NCBI GenBank assembly: GCA_963676655.2
Contig: CAXXKX010000005.1
Span: forward strand, 1 to 64,000
From: G963676655 sp963676655
GTDB taxonomy: Bacteria; Verrucomicrobiota; Lentisphaeria; Victivallales; Victivallaceae
DNA: 64,000 bases
Direction of reading: 5' to 3'
Shown here: positions 26,911-34,891 of the stretch, one piece after another
Position numbering within the stretch: the stretch's first letter is position 1
Layout of the letters: each line of letters begins with the position of its first letter
Notes under the pieces: model-generated
Told to the model about the DNA's origin: nothing
Seen by the model: only the letters and a program-made list of their open reading frames with translations
Databases searched by the model: none
Translations under genes and position numbers: made by a program

Positions 26911-27191
26911 CTTGGGTTTTCATTTGCGGTTCTACTTGGGATCTGCCCCCATTTTGAATAATATTTTTAACTTAAACAAGTCATAAAATCACCTGAGAAC
27001 ATCTCTTTGATTGATTTTTTTGAAGTAAAAATTTTGATTTGAGCTTTTTCCGGTGTCATCTCAATCGGAATATACTGCTTATTCCCCGGTATTGCAAATG
27101 ATGATAAAACCTCTAGCAACTTCCTCAAAAAATAGCTTTAAGACCATAGAAAGTCAAATTCAAAATCAACAAAAAAAATGGGCCAGACCCC
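26911..27191 (-). repeat. Cassette repeat, copy 3
   Basis: About 280 bp carry both the copy-1 tail (TTGGGTTTTCATTTGCGG, CCCCCATTTTGAATAATATT) and the copy-2 upstream extension (CAAAATCAACAAAAAAAATG), making it the most complete copy. The encoded frame fragment is present on the minus strand. From 27192 to 27330 no gene or structure is seen. Confidence 0.75.
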
Positions 27192-27330
27192 AAAAGTGCT
27201 CAGCCCCCTAAATACTTTATCGCCCGACTGATAGCAAGTTGCTTAACTGATAGCCTGGATTTCTGGTCTGAATGCCCCAATCTGAAAAATGTTTATATGT
27301 ATACCACCAACCGGAACGCTGTTACTCTTT

Positions 27331-28056
27331 TCAGGGTTTCGCTTTCGTTCCGCTTTTGCTATCTTTTATATACTGTTTTAGAAATTTAACAATATTATCA
27401 TAGCCTTTATATTCTGCTGTTGACAAGGCTGTATATCCATCAGCATCTTTTCGGAGTATTTTTGCTCCACGATCAACTAAATACTTAACCATCTCCAAAT
27501 TATTTACATAAATAGCTTCATCTAAGGGGGAATGTAACCCTTTTTGTTTGGGCACTTTATTTACATCTGCACCGTGTTCTACAAGAAGTTTTACCACGTT
27601 TAATTTTTTTTGTTGAATTGCTACTGTTAACGGAAAGCCTCCAAAACCTTCTATATCTGTTTTTGCCCCATTTTTTAACAGATATTTTATTACTTGATAT
27701 TGGTTTTGGTGAATAGCATCATCTAATGGAGTTCCCGGAGTTAGGCCATAGCTTTTTGTATTGATATTAGCTCCATGGGAAAGCAATATTTTTACAGCGT
27801 CAAGTTTTCCCTGACTTGCAGCATGGTGCAATGGGGTTTCTCCCGTACTCGGAAATACTGCATTGACATTCGCTCCTTTCTTTAACAGCTTAACTATTCT
27901 CTCATTCTGACCGAATGCGGCCGCTGCGAATAATTCTCTATCAAGCATTGTAATCTTTTTCACAGATTCTTTTTTACTTTTCTCTTTTACTTTTTCTCCG
28001 CAACTTATAGAGAAAAACAAACTACCAATCATAAGATAAGTAAAATATTTTTTCAT
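27331..28056 (-). CDS. Ankyrin-repeat lipoprotein
   Basis: The product is 241 residues from the ATG at 28056, which opens a lipoprotein signal MKKYFTYLMIGSLFFSISCG (lipobox SISC). A start at 28095 is possible but would bury it. A Lys-rich linker leads into five to six ankyrin repeats (GETPLHHAASQGKLDAVKIL, LLSHGANINTKS, LLKNGAKTDIEG, LVEHGADVNKV, LVDRGAKIL, GYTALSTAEYKG). Ankyrin repeats bind partner proteins; in a membrane-attached periplasmic or surface position the partner is unknown. Such lipoproteins are common next to secreted-toxin or effector loci, but no such partner is clear here. Confidence 0.82.
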   Translation of the reverse strand: MKKYFTYLMIGSLFFSISCGEKVKEKSKKESVKKITMLDRELFAAAAFGQNERIVKLLKKGANVNAVFPSTGETPLHHAASQGKLDAVKILLSHGANINTKSYGLTPGTPLDDAIHQNQYQVIKYLLKNGAKTDIEGFGGFPLTVAIQQKKLNVVKLLVEHGADVNKVPKQKGLHSPLDEAIYVNNLEMVKYLVDRGAKILRKDADGYTALSTAEYKGYDNIVKFLKQYIKDSKSGTKAKP

Positions 28057-28117
28057 AATAAACTTCTGCTTAGCACTAATACTGAAAAATTTCATGTCTC
28101 AAAGTGTCGTAGATGCA

Positions 28118-28804
28118 TCATTTCAAACCGTACATCTTATCCAATTGATCGGCTTTTGTCAATAATTTCTTCTTGAGTTCCGGAGGATAATGAAATTCCT
28201 TATCCAGAGAATTAATTAAGTCAGTACAGGTTTCAATATTCCGGACTACAAAGCCCTGAACATGGCCGTCGCGAAACGCGACATTGAAATAACTGTGGTG
28301 ATTGCCGGGAATATCAAAGATAATCGGAGTATCGGGTAATCCGCCTTTATTCGAATAATCATCTTTGAAGCCGCCAAAGTAAATATAAGAACAATTTTCC
28401 TGTTCCAACGGTTGAGATGGTGTTGAGGCTGTATTTGTGGATGGGCAAGTATAAACTTTTGAATCGGACAGGTAATTTCCTGCCCGCAGTTGTTCAAGTC
28501 CCTCCCAGCCATTTTTTTCAGGAAAAGAATCGTGGAAATCCATGGCATATTGTTTCAGGCTCAGGGAAATTTGTTTCAAGTTGCTGCAGCAACTTATCTG
28601 ACGGGCTTTTTCCCGGGCGGAACTAAGCGCCGGAAGCAGCATTCCGGCAAAAATAGCAAGAATTGGAACAGATATGACGACAATAATCAAGATCTTAAGT
28701 GCCAACGGCATTTTTTTCGGGGTACGGACCGCGCTTTCCCCGCCGCAATCAACACACAAAACCATGTGGTCGCCAACTTGTTTACCGCATTTTTTACAGA
28801 ACAT
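28118..28804 (-). CDS. Zinc-ribbon prepilin-like protein with H-x9-DG tail
   Basis: The product is 228 residues. Residues 1-22 form a zinc ribbon (CKKCG, CVDCG). A membrane helix follows at ~34-56, which merges into MLLPALSSAREKARQISC, the hallmark N-terminal segment of PVC-type prepilin-like (DUF1559/GspG-like) proteins. In them the helix is normally preceded by a GFTLxE cleavage site; here the cleavage site is replaced by the zinc ribbon. Near the C-terminus HHSYFNVAFRDGH fits the H-x9-DG motif. So it is a derived pseudopilin that probably stays membrane-anchored with a cytoplasmic zinc ribbon (inference). GGGAGGAGATAAT precedes the ATG. These genes are amplified in Lentisphaerota. Confidence 0.82.
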   Translation of the reverse strand: MFCKKCGKQVGDHMVLCVDCGGESAVRTPKKMPLALKILIIVVISVPILAIFAGMLLPALSSAREKARQISCCSNLKQISLSLKQYAMDFHDSFPEKNGWEGLEQLRAGNYLSDSKVYTCPSTNTASTPSQPLEQENCSYIYFGGFKDDYSNKGGLPDTPIIFDIPGNHHSYFNVAFRDGHVQGFVVRNIETCTDLINSLDKEFHYPPELKKKLLTKADQLDKMYGLK

Positions 28805-28833
28805 ATTATCTCCTCCCTATAATAATTAAAATG

Positions 28834-28903
28834 TTAACCACGAACCCCACGAAAAAGTTTTTTTATTTTTCAGCCAAAGCTGAAAAGTTAAACGCTTCAG
28901 GCG
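28834..28903. repeat. Dispersed intergenic repeat, CACGAAAA/TTTTTCAGC type (copy C)
   Basis: AACCACGAACCCCACGAAAA, a run of Ts, then TTTTTCAGCCAAAGCTGAAAA. Same family as at 17698, 22840, 29700 and 49798. Confidence 0.65.
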
Positions 28904-28974
28904 GAGTAATTTAAAAATTTTTCTTTCTTTTTTACTTTTGTCGATCCCGTCCTAATAGTGTGTAGTAAAAATAT

Positions 28975-29643
28975 TCAGAACTGCCAGGCGGACCGGATGG
29001 CAACGTCAATATCTTTTTCGTTTTCAACCACCGCCTGGATTGCCGCTTTCATGCCTTCAACTTGGGTTGCAACCGACATACTGGGCATTCCGACATTTTC
29101 ATCGAGCGCGGCGGTCTGCGGCAGTGCCGGAAGATGAATCCACCCTGCCCTGATCGGCAGTTGATTGACCGCGATATAATTAAGAACCCCATACATCAAA
29201 AGATTACAACCGAAAGTTCCAGCGGCATCGGAAATATCCGACGGAATTCCCGCGTCACGCATTGCCCGGACCATCGCCCGCAGCGGTAAAGTGGCATAAT
29301 AAGCCGCCGGTCCGCCGGGAACAACCGGCTCGTCCTGGGGTCGTGCTCCCGACATGTCACCCATGTCGTAGCGGGGGGCGTCGATCAGGTTTTGCGCGAT
29401 CCGTTCAACCGTGATCATACTGCGACCGCCGAATTCGCCCATCATTATTACAACATCCGGAGAAATACGGTCGATTTCATCGGTAACGGTTTTAATCATC
29501 TCTTTGAAGATACTTGGAGCTATCACCTTGTGGATTTTCGCACCGGCAACAGTCATTCCGTCGAGGGCATCCGCAACAGCCTTAGCCGGGTTGGCACAAC
29601 TTCCCGCCCAATCACCAAAGCCTGATAAAAGAATCTTTTTCAT
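28975..29643 (-). CDS. pcp: Pyroglutamyl-peptidase I
   Basis: The product is 222 residues, normal for the C15 family. The catalytic triad is in order: Glu80 in SMITVERIAQN, Cys146 in DAAGTFGCNLLMYG and His170 in AGWIHLPALPQ, with the family's GFGDW start (LLSGFGDWAG). It removes N-terminal pyroglutamate from peptides in the cytoplasm. The residues next to the triad differ a little from the consensus (GEFGGRS in place of GQAGGR), as in distant members. The ATG is preceded by AAGGAGTACATGGG. Monocistronic, flanked by dispersed repeats. Confidence 0.88.
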   Translation of the reverse strand: MKKILLSGFGDWAGSCANPAKAVADALDGMTVAGAKIHKVIAPSIFKEMIKTVTDEIDRISPDVVIMMGEFGGRSMITVERIAQNLIDAPRYDMGDMSGARPQDEPVVPGGPAAYYATLPLRAMVRAMRDAGIPSDISDAAGTFGCNLLMYGVLNYIAVNQLPIRAGWIHLPALPQTAALDENVGMPSMSVATQVEGMKAAIQAVVENEKDIDVAIRSAWQF

Positions 29644-29699
29644 AATCCCATGTACTCCTTAATCTATACAAGTATAGACTCATGCGAAGCTATTATTTA

Positions 29700-29810
29700 C
29701 ACCATGAAGAGCATGAAGAACATGAAGAAGTATTTAAAATTTCAGCATAAGCTAAAATATAAAAAAACTTTTTCGTGACTTTTCGTGATTTTTCGTGGTT
29801 AATATTTGCA
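29700..29810. repeat. Dispersed intergenic repeat, CACGAAAA/TTTCAGC type (copy D, longest)
   Basis: ACACCATGAAGAGCATGAAG, then TTTCAGCATAAGCTAAAAT, then AAAACTTTTTCGTGACTTTT and CGTGGTTAA. Both flanking motifs seen in other copies are present, so this may show the full element. It lies in the 258-bp gap between pcp and the dehydrogenase gene. Confidence 0.65.
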
Positions 29811-29901
29811 TTTCGCACGACTCTTTATAGCAAGTAACTATTCCAAGTAATATATGGTAGACAAGAACAAATTACAAGTAAAAATAATCCGCTTTTTGAA
29901 A

Positions 29902-30972
29902 TTAAGCATTACGCATTTTTACGATGATCGCGTCGGCTACTTCGGTCGTGGTTGCGGTACCGCCGAGATCGGGAGTTCTGACAACTCTTTCGGCTAAAAC
30001 CGCTTCCATCGCGGACATGATCAAATTGGCAGACTCGCCCTGCCCCAGGTGTTCGAGCATCATGACGATCGACCAGATTGTTCCGACCGGATTGGCAATA
30101 CCTTTGCCCGCGATATCCGGGGCCGAACCATGGATCGGCTCGAACATACCGGGATATTTACGTTCAGGATTGATGTTGGCGGACGGGGAAATCCCGATAC
30201 TGCCGAGCATGGCTGAACCAAGGTCGGTCAGAATATCGCCGAACAGGTTGCTGGCAACAATAAGTTTCAGGACCTGGGGCTTTAAAATGAAGAATCCCGC
30301 CAGCGCGTCAACATGAATGCTCCAGCGTTCGATATCAGAATAATCCGCGCCGACTTCCTTGAAAACCTTATCCCAAAAGACCATGGAATAGTTCAAGGCG
30401 TTTGATTTTGTCGCGCTGACCAGGCTTTTGATGTCGTGCTCGACGGCGTAGTCAAAAGCGTAACGGATGATCCGTTCGGTCCCCTTGCGGCTGAAATGCG
30501 CTTCCTGAACAACGTTTTCCTCCGGCGTATCCGGATTGTCGATATAGCCTTTGCCGCAGTATTCACCCTCGGAATTTTCCCGGATAACCACAAAATCAAT
30601 ATCCGAATTATGCTTGACTTTGACCGGGGAATCCAGTCCTTCCAGCAGTTTAACCGGGCGCATATTGACATATTGTTCAAATTCCTGACGAATCGGCAGC
30701 AGCAGCCCGCGCAATGAAACATGGTCCGGCACACCTGGAAAGCCGACCGCACCAAGCAGAATTGAATCACAGTCGGCCAGGATTTTCATTCCGTCTTCAG
30801 GCATCATAGCGCCGTGTTTCAGGTAATATTCACAACTCCAGGGCAGTTCATCATATTCAAATTGAATACCGCCATGAATCTCGGCGGCGGCGTTCATAAC
30901 TTTACAACCTTCCCGCACGACATCGACGCCGATGCCGTCACCGGGGATAAGCTTGATATTAATCCGGTTCAT
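29902..30972 (-). CDS. D-malate/tartrate dehydrogenase-type beta-decarboxylating dehydrogenase
   Basis: The product is 356 residues from the ATG at 30972, 4 bp after the U32 gene stop; a start at 31035 would overlap that gene. The isocitrate/isopropylmalate dehydrogenase fold shows IPGDGIGVDVV, substrate arginines in LRGLLLPIRQEF and NMRPVKLL, the FGDILTDLGSAMLGS metal/NAD block, and PIHGSAPDIAGKGIANPVG. The segment LPWSCEYYLKHGAMMPEDGM is typical of DmlA/tartrate dehydrogenase rather than LeuB. It would oxidise D-malate or tartrate to pyruvate/oxaloacetate products with NAD. An isopropylmalate role is possible but less likely; no leuC/D is in the window. Confidence 0.85.
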   Translation of the reverse strand: MNRINIKLIPGDGIGVDVVREGCKVMNAAAEIHGGIQFEYDELPWSCEYYLKHGAMMPEDGMKILADCDSILLGAVGFPGVPDHVSLRGLLLPIRQEFEQYVNMRPVKLLEGLDSPVKVKHNSDIDFVVIRENSEGEYCGKGYIDNPDTPEENVVQEAHFSRKGTERIIRYAFDYAVEHDIKSLVSATKSNALNYSMVFWDKVFKEVGADYSDIERWSIHVDALAGFFILKPQVLKLIVASNLFGDILTDLGSAMLGSIGISPSANINPERKYPGMFEPIHGSAPDIAGKGIANPVGTIWSIVMMLEHLGQGESANLIMSAMEAVLAERVVRTPDLGGTATTTEVADAIIVKMRNA

Positions 30973-30976
30973 AATT

Positions 30977-33211
30977 TCATATCCATTCGTGTCTGTAATT
31001 GAATTCAGAGGTATTATTATCATTCCAGCGCGCATTGGTCAAGTCATAAAAATCATATGTCCCAGCCAGACGCGGTATGGAATAAACGTCTTTAGCGAAA
31101 AGGTAAGTAAGTCCCAGCATATTGTCGCGATACACCGTAAACGATCCCTGCATGTCGTCTTTCACCCTGCCCTCAATCGGGATTTTTGCCCGGGTAACCA
31201 GCAGCGGCAGCCGGCCATAACGGTAAATTTCAAGTTCCAACGGTGACGAATCCCGCAATTTTTCCATGGCTTCGCGTTCCAGTTCCGGCCATGCCTGAAC
31301 CCGTTTGACTCCGAAATCAGACAACTGTTCAATCGCCAGAGAGTTGCAAACCGGGAACGGATACGCGGTGCAAATAAAGATATCTTTATATTCCAGAAGT
31401 AAATCAAACTGGAACAGCGAGGTAACCCGGAAGCGTCGGATTCCGGCTTCATAAGCCTCGGCAACCCGTTTACGCAACGCTTCAAGCCGGTTTTCAGGAC
31501 AAAACGTCGGGAGAATCACCTCGGAAGTTTTCCGGTTGTAATCGTAAATAGATACCGCAAGAACACATTTTTTATCTGCCGGCAGACATCCTTTGGGAAC
31601 TACGGCGGCAGTTTCGTCATAATGTTTCTTCAAATCTATTTCAGATGGCGGGGCGATGGAGGTAAAAGCAACTCTGAATTGTTCCATAGCCTCAAGTCCG
31701 GCGGAGAATACGGCTTTGTCTCCGGCCGCTTCAAGCAGCCACTCCTGCATTTCCAGCCGGACCTTTTTCAGCTCTCCGGCCGGGATAAACAACTCGCCGT
31801 CAATATTTTTCAAAGGAATGTTGACCTTATACTCAAATTTGGCCGGAACCTTCAAGCCTTCTTCCAGTCCTTCCGGCGTCAAAGGCCGATTCTGCGCCGG
31901 TTTGACAATACAGTTGAAATATTTTTCAGGGTAACCGGCAAGGTTAAGCAGTTTAAGGGTAATGCCTTTAATCGATGCCGACGCTTCGAGTTCAAGAACC
32001 GGTTTACGGGCCGACAGTTGAGCAATTCTGGCATCATAGGATTCCAGACTTTCCCCGATCTTGAATACCCGACCGCGAAACGGTACTTCCTTATCGCAAA
32101 AAATAAAACAGTTCTTGCCGGCGGAGGCTTTGGTGGCAGAGCGGCCTTCCACCCGCATCGCGGTAATGGTCAGGGAGGTTCCCTCGTCTCCCGAATCGGA
32201 TTGAACCCTTATCCGGTCGCCGAGATGCAGACGGTGTTTGACGTTGCAGACAAAGCCGTTATCAGCCCGTTCCGTAACCATGGCGCAAAGCTGTCCGGTT
32301 GTCCCCGGCGAATCATGCTGGACCAGCTGTTTCATTGACTCTTCAGTATAGAAACCATGCGACCATTTGCGGCCATAGGTGGTGCTGAGCATTTTACGGG
32401 CCTCACGCAACAGTTTCCCGGTCAGTTCCGGCGCGTCCAGCACCATCCGATAGGCGCTGGTTACTTTTGCCACATAATCCGGTTTACGCAGCCGCCCCTC
32501 AATCTTGATCGACGATACGCCGAGGCGTTTGAATTCCGGAATCAGGTCAAGCGTATACATATCCTGAGGTGAAAAGAAAAAGCCGTTGCCTTTATCGGTG
32601 TAATAACGCCGGCGGCAGGGTTGTTTACAGCGGCCGCGATTGCCGCTCCAGCCGCCGAGCCAGGATGAAAACAAACAGCCGCCTGACAAAGAACAACATA
32701 AAGCACCATGTCCGAAGACTTCGACCTCCAGTTCGGTTTTCCGCATTATCAGCTCCAGTTCCTCAAGCGTTATCTGGCGCTCAAGAATAACCCGTTTGAT
32801 GCCGAGTTCAGCGGCAACGGCGATCCCTGAACTGTTATGGATCCCCATCTGGGTTGAGGCGTGGACCTGCAAGCCGGGAAAATATTCCCGCAGCATTCCG
32901 GCTATACCCAGATCCTGAACAATGACCGCATCCGGCTGCAGTTCGTAAAGATCCGCCGCCATCTGCGCCGCTTCCGGCAGTTCGCTTTGCTTGACCAGAG
33001 TGTTAAAGGCAATATAGACTTTTTTACCGCGTTCATGGGCATAGTCAATCACTCCGGCCATTTCATCCAGCGAGAAATTATCCGAGCGTTCGCGGGCGTT
33101 GAATTTAGGCAGACCGCCATAAATCGCGTCCGCGCCGTTATCGAACGCCGCCAGGGCGCAGGCGGAATTTCCGGCCGGAGCTAAAAGTTCAGGTATTTTA
33201 AGTTGAGTCAT
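30977..33211 (-). CDS. U32 family peptidase (RlhA/YhbU-like)
   Basis: The product is 744 residues. The U32 TIM-barrel start is clear (PELLAPAGN, ADAIYGGLPKFNAR, VHASTQMGIHNS). The family cysteines lie in ALCCSLSGGCLFSSWLG and RGRCKQPCR, which bind an iron-sulfur or metal site in related proteins. A long C-terminal part with DUF3656-like beta segments follows, as in RlhA (E. coli YdcP), which hydroxylates 23S rRNA. Older names call it collagenase-like protease; there is no sign of a catalytic protease motif. The dehydrogenase gene follows at 4 bp in the same operon. Domain boundary about residue 400; the C-terminus is longer than YdcP by ~90 residues. Confidence 0.86.
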   Translation of the reverse strand: MTQLKIPELLAPAGNSACALAAFDNGADAIYGGLPKFNARERSDNFSLDEMAGVIDYAHERGKKVYIAFNTLVKQSELPEAAQMAADLYELQPDAVIVQDLGIAGMLREYFPGLQVHASTQMGIHNSSGIAVAAELGIKRVILERQITLEELELIMRKTELEVEVFGHGALCCSLSGGCLFSSWLGGWSGNRGRCKQPCRRRYYTDKGNGFFFSPQDMYTLDLIPEFKRLGVSSIKIEGRLRKPDYVAKVTSAYRMVLDAPELTGKLLREARKMLSTTYGRKWSHGFYTEESMKQLVQHDSPGTTGQLCAMVTERADNGFVCNVKHRLHLGDRIRVQSDSGDEGTSLTITAMRVEGRSATKASAGKNCFIFCDKEVPFRGRVFKIGESLESYDARIAQLSARKPVLELEASASIKGITLKLLNLAGYPEKYFNCIVKPAQNRPLTPEGLEEGLKVPAKFEYKVNIPLKNIDGELFIPAGELKKVRLEMQEWLLEAAGDKAVFSAGLEAMEQFRVAFTSIAPPSEIDLKKHYDETAAVVPKGCLPADKKCVLAVSIYDYNRKTSEVILPTFCPENRLEALRKRVAEAYEAGIRRFRVTSLFQFDLLLEYKDIFICTAYPFPVCNSLAIEQLSDFGVKRVQAWPELEREAMEKLRDSSPLELEIYRYGRLPLLVTRAKIPIEGRVKDDMQGSFTVYRDNMLGLTYLFAKDVYSIPRLAGTYDFYDLTNARWNDNNTSEFNYRHEWI

Positions 33212-33347
33212 AATATTCTTTCAATTTGTTTTCAGCCATATAATATAGCGTTTCAAACGCAAAGAACAACCTGTTCAGGATATTTTGATTTGACATTATG
33301 AGACAAAGGATATATTTTTAATTATATACAGATGGGATCGGGACAAT

Positions 33348-34370
33348 ATGATTGAGTTGAAAAAATTAACATACCGGCAACTGAAAATTGCTTATGTGTG
33401 CGTGATGCTGTCTCCATTACTTGTATTTGCCGGAATTTATTTTATCCGGCCAAGCACAATTCATTGTCATTTCGACCTGGCTACCGGTGAATATGTCATA
33501 ACGACGTATCGCAGGTTGATATTTACCAGTTGGGGATATGAGAAGCGTATACCATATTCACGGCAACTTTATCAACGATATAATATAGGATACAATAAGC
33601 CATTACTGATTTTATCTGCGGTATCTGGATATCCTCTTTTCGGGCGAAGGAGAGGCCCCGAAGTAGATTGCAATGTTCCCCATGCCATGATCTGTAATAT
33701 TATGAAGAGATTCAGTCCTCCTGAAAAGGAGGTGAAAATATTATATAAACATTGCGTTGATATGTACCTGAATAAAACACATTCAAAAGAAGTCAGATCA
33801 TATCTAAAACAACAATATGATCGCTACAATGAGCCAAATATGCAAAAGATGTGGAAAGAGATCATGGCTGATCCGACCAAACCTGAAAACGGATATAAAT
33901 TTTTTGAGAACAGTGATGACCTTGTATGTTTTTTTCGGAAATATCGTGCAGATTACCCACGGCAACTCTCTCCGGAAGTCATGGATCTTATTCAACGAAA
34001 TTATCCCGATCTATTTTTCATGGATGAATATTTATATAACCCTTCTCTGGAAAATTTGTTTGAACTTGGCCGTTCATTGTGTTGGCAGGGAAAATATAGT
34101 GGGAGAGCTGACATGGCTTTTAAGAAATTGGATAAAGCGGGAAAACTTGATGACTTTCTAAAAATCATTATGCCGAAAGATTTGCCCAAACTACCAGGTC
34201 CCAGCCTCCCGACTATCAAAAACAATGTAAAATTTTACCCTGGCGGGTATAACTATTACACACACACATTTCGTGATATACCGAACCGGCAAGCTGCCCT
34301 GCATTTTCTGATGCACCCATTATTTATTTGGAACCATATCAATAAAAAATACAAACGGAATAATGATTGA
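33348..34370 (+). CDS. Hypothetical protein with one N-terminal membrane helix
   Basis: The product is 340 residues. A basic start is followed by a helix at ~16-38 (CVMLSPLLVFAGIYFI), so it is probably anchored in the inner membrane with the rest outside. The segment about 40-110 (HCHFDLATGEYVITTYRR) is beta-like. The rest is helical with many Tyr, Lys, Arg and Asn and repeated short helices resembling degenerate TPR-like segments (EYLYNPSLENLFELGRSLCW). No motif recognised. Start chosen by fit of the signal-anchor; ribosome site GGGATCGGGAC is fair. Confidence 0.65.
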   Translation: MIELKKLTYRQLKIAYVCVMLSPLLVFAGIYFIRPSTIHCHFDLATGEYVITTYRRLIFTSWGYEKRIPYSRQLYQRYNIGYNKPLLILSAVSGYPLFGRRRGPEVDCNVPHAMICNIMKRFSPPEKEVKILYKHCVDMYLNKTHSKEVRSYLKQQYDRYNEPNMQKMWKEIMADPTKPENGYKFFENSDDLVCFFRKYRADYPRQLSPEVMDLIQRNYPDLFFMDEYLYNPSLENLFELGRSLCWQGKYSGRADMAFKKLDKAGKLDDFLKIIMPKDLPKLPGPSLPTIKNNVKFYPGGYNYYTHTFRDIPNRQAALHFLMHPLFIWNHINKKYKRNND

Positions 34371-34891
34371 TTAAATTATTATTGCTCAATTTTATTTAGA
34401 GATCCATGCAGACTTCCTAAGTCCGGTTCCATGAAAACAATAACACAATTCTCCTGAAAAATGAATTAGTGGTGACGTTATGGATGATTGAGAATTTTTG
34501 TTAAATTCATAATGCTTGTCAGCTTTCAGCAACCTAATAATACATAATTGTGATTTTTTGCCAAAATAATTTATCATTTTATTTGAATTAATTCAAAATT
34601 TAATTTGCATTTATAAATAACTGTAGCTATAGTTTTTTATCTGGATATTTACGAGGCTGTCCAGATATTAAGAGAAGCGGGATAAAAGGACAACTGACGA
34701 TATGAAAAATTTGGTACAAATGAGGGAAACCATTTTCAGCCAGTTAAATATTCTCACCAGCTCCACTTTCCGCGTTGTTTACCGGAGGATACCCCTTTTA
34801 AAATCCTTTAATCTATAGGCAAACAAACTCTAACTTTATCGTCTTTTTACGTTTCAAAACCGGAGTCCCGGAAGGAAGGATGTACTGATAT
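34371..34891. other. Intergenic region with one weak short frame
   Basis: About 520 bp without a clear gene. A 38-codon frame at 34702-34818 (+) starts MKNLVQMRETIFSQLNIL and has AAAAGGA 11 bases upstream, so a leader or small protein is possible, but the coding signal is weak. No strong hairpin and no tRNA-like structure seen. AGGAAGGATG before the 34892 start serves that gene. Confidence 0.35.

Noticed and set aside
28975..29643. Isochorismatase- or hydrolase-type reading of the pcp gene
   Set aside because: The Glu-Cys-His triad order and spacing are diagnostic of pyroglutamyl peptidase.
31622..32338. Plus-strand frame of 238 codons
   Set aside because: Antisense to the U32 peptidase gene.
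30977..33211. Collagenase/protease function for the U32 protein
   Set aside because: Historic label; the cysteine cluster and length fit the RNA-modifying RlhA-like branch better.
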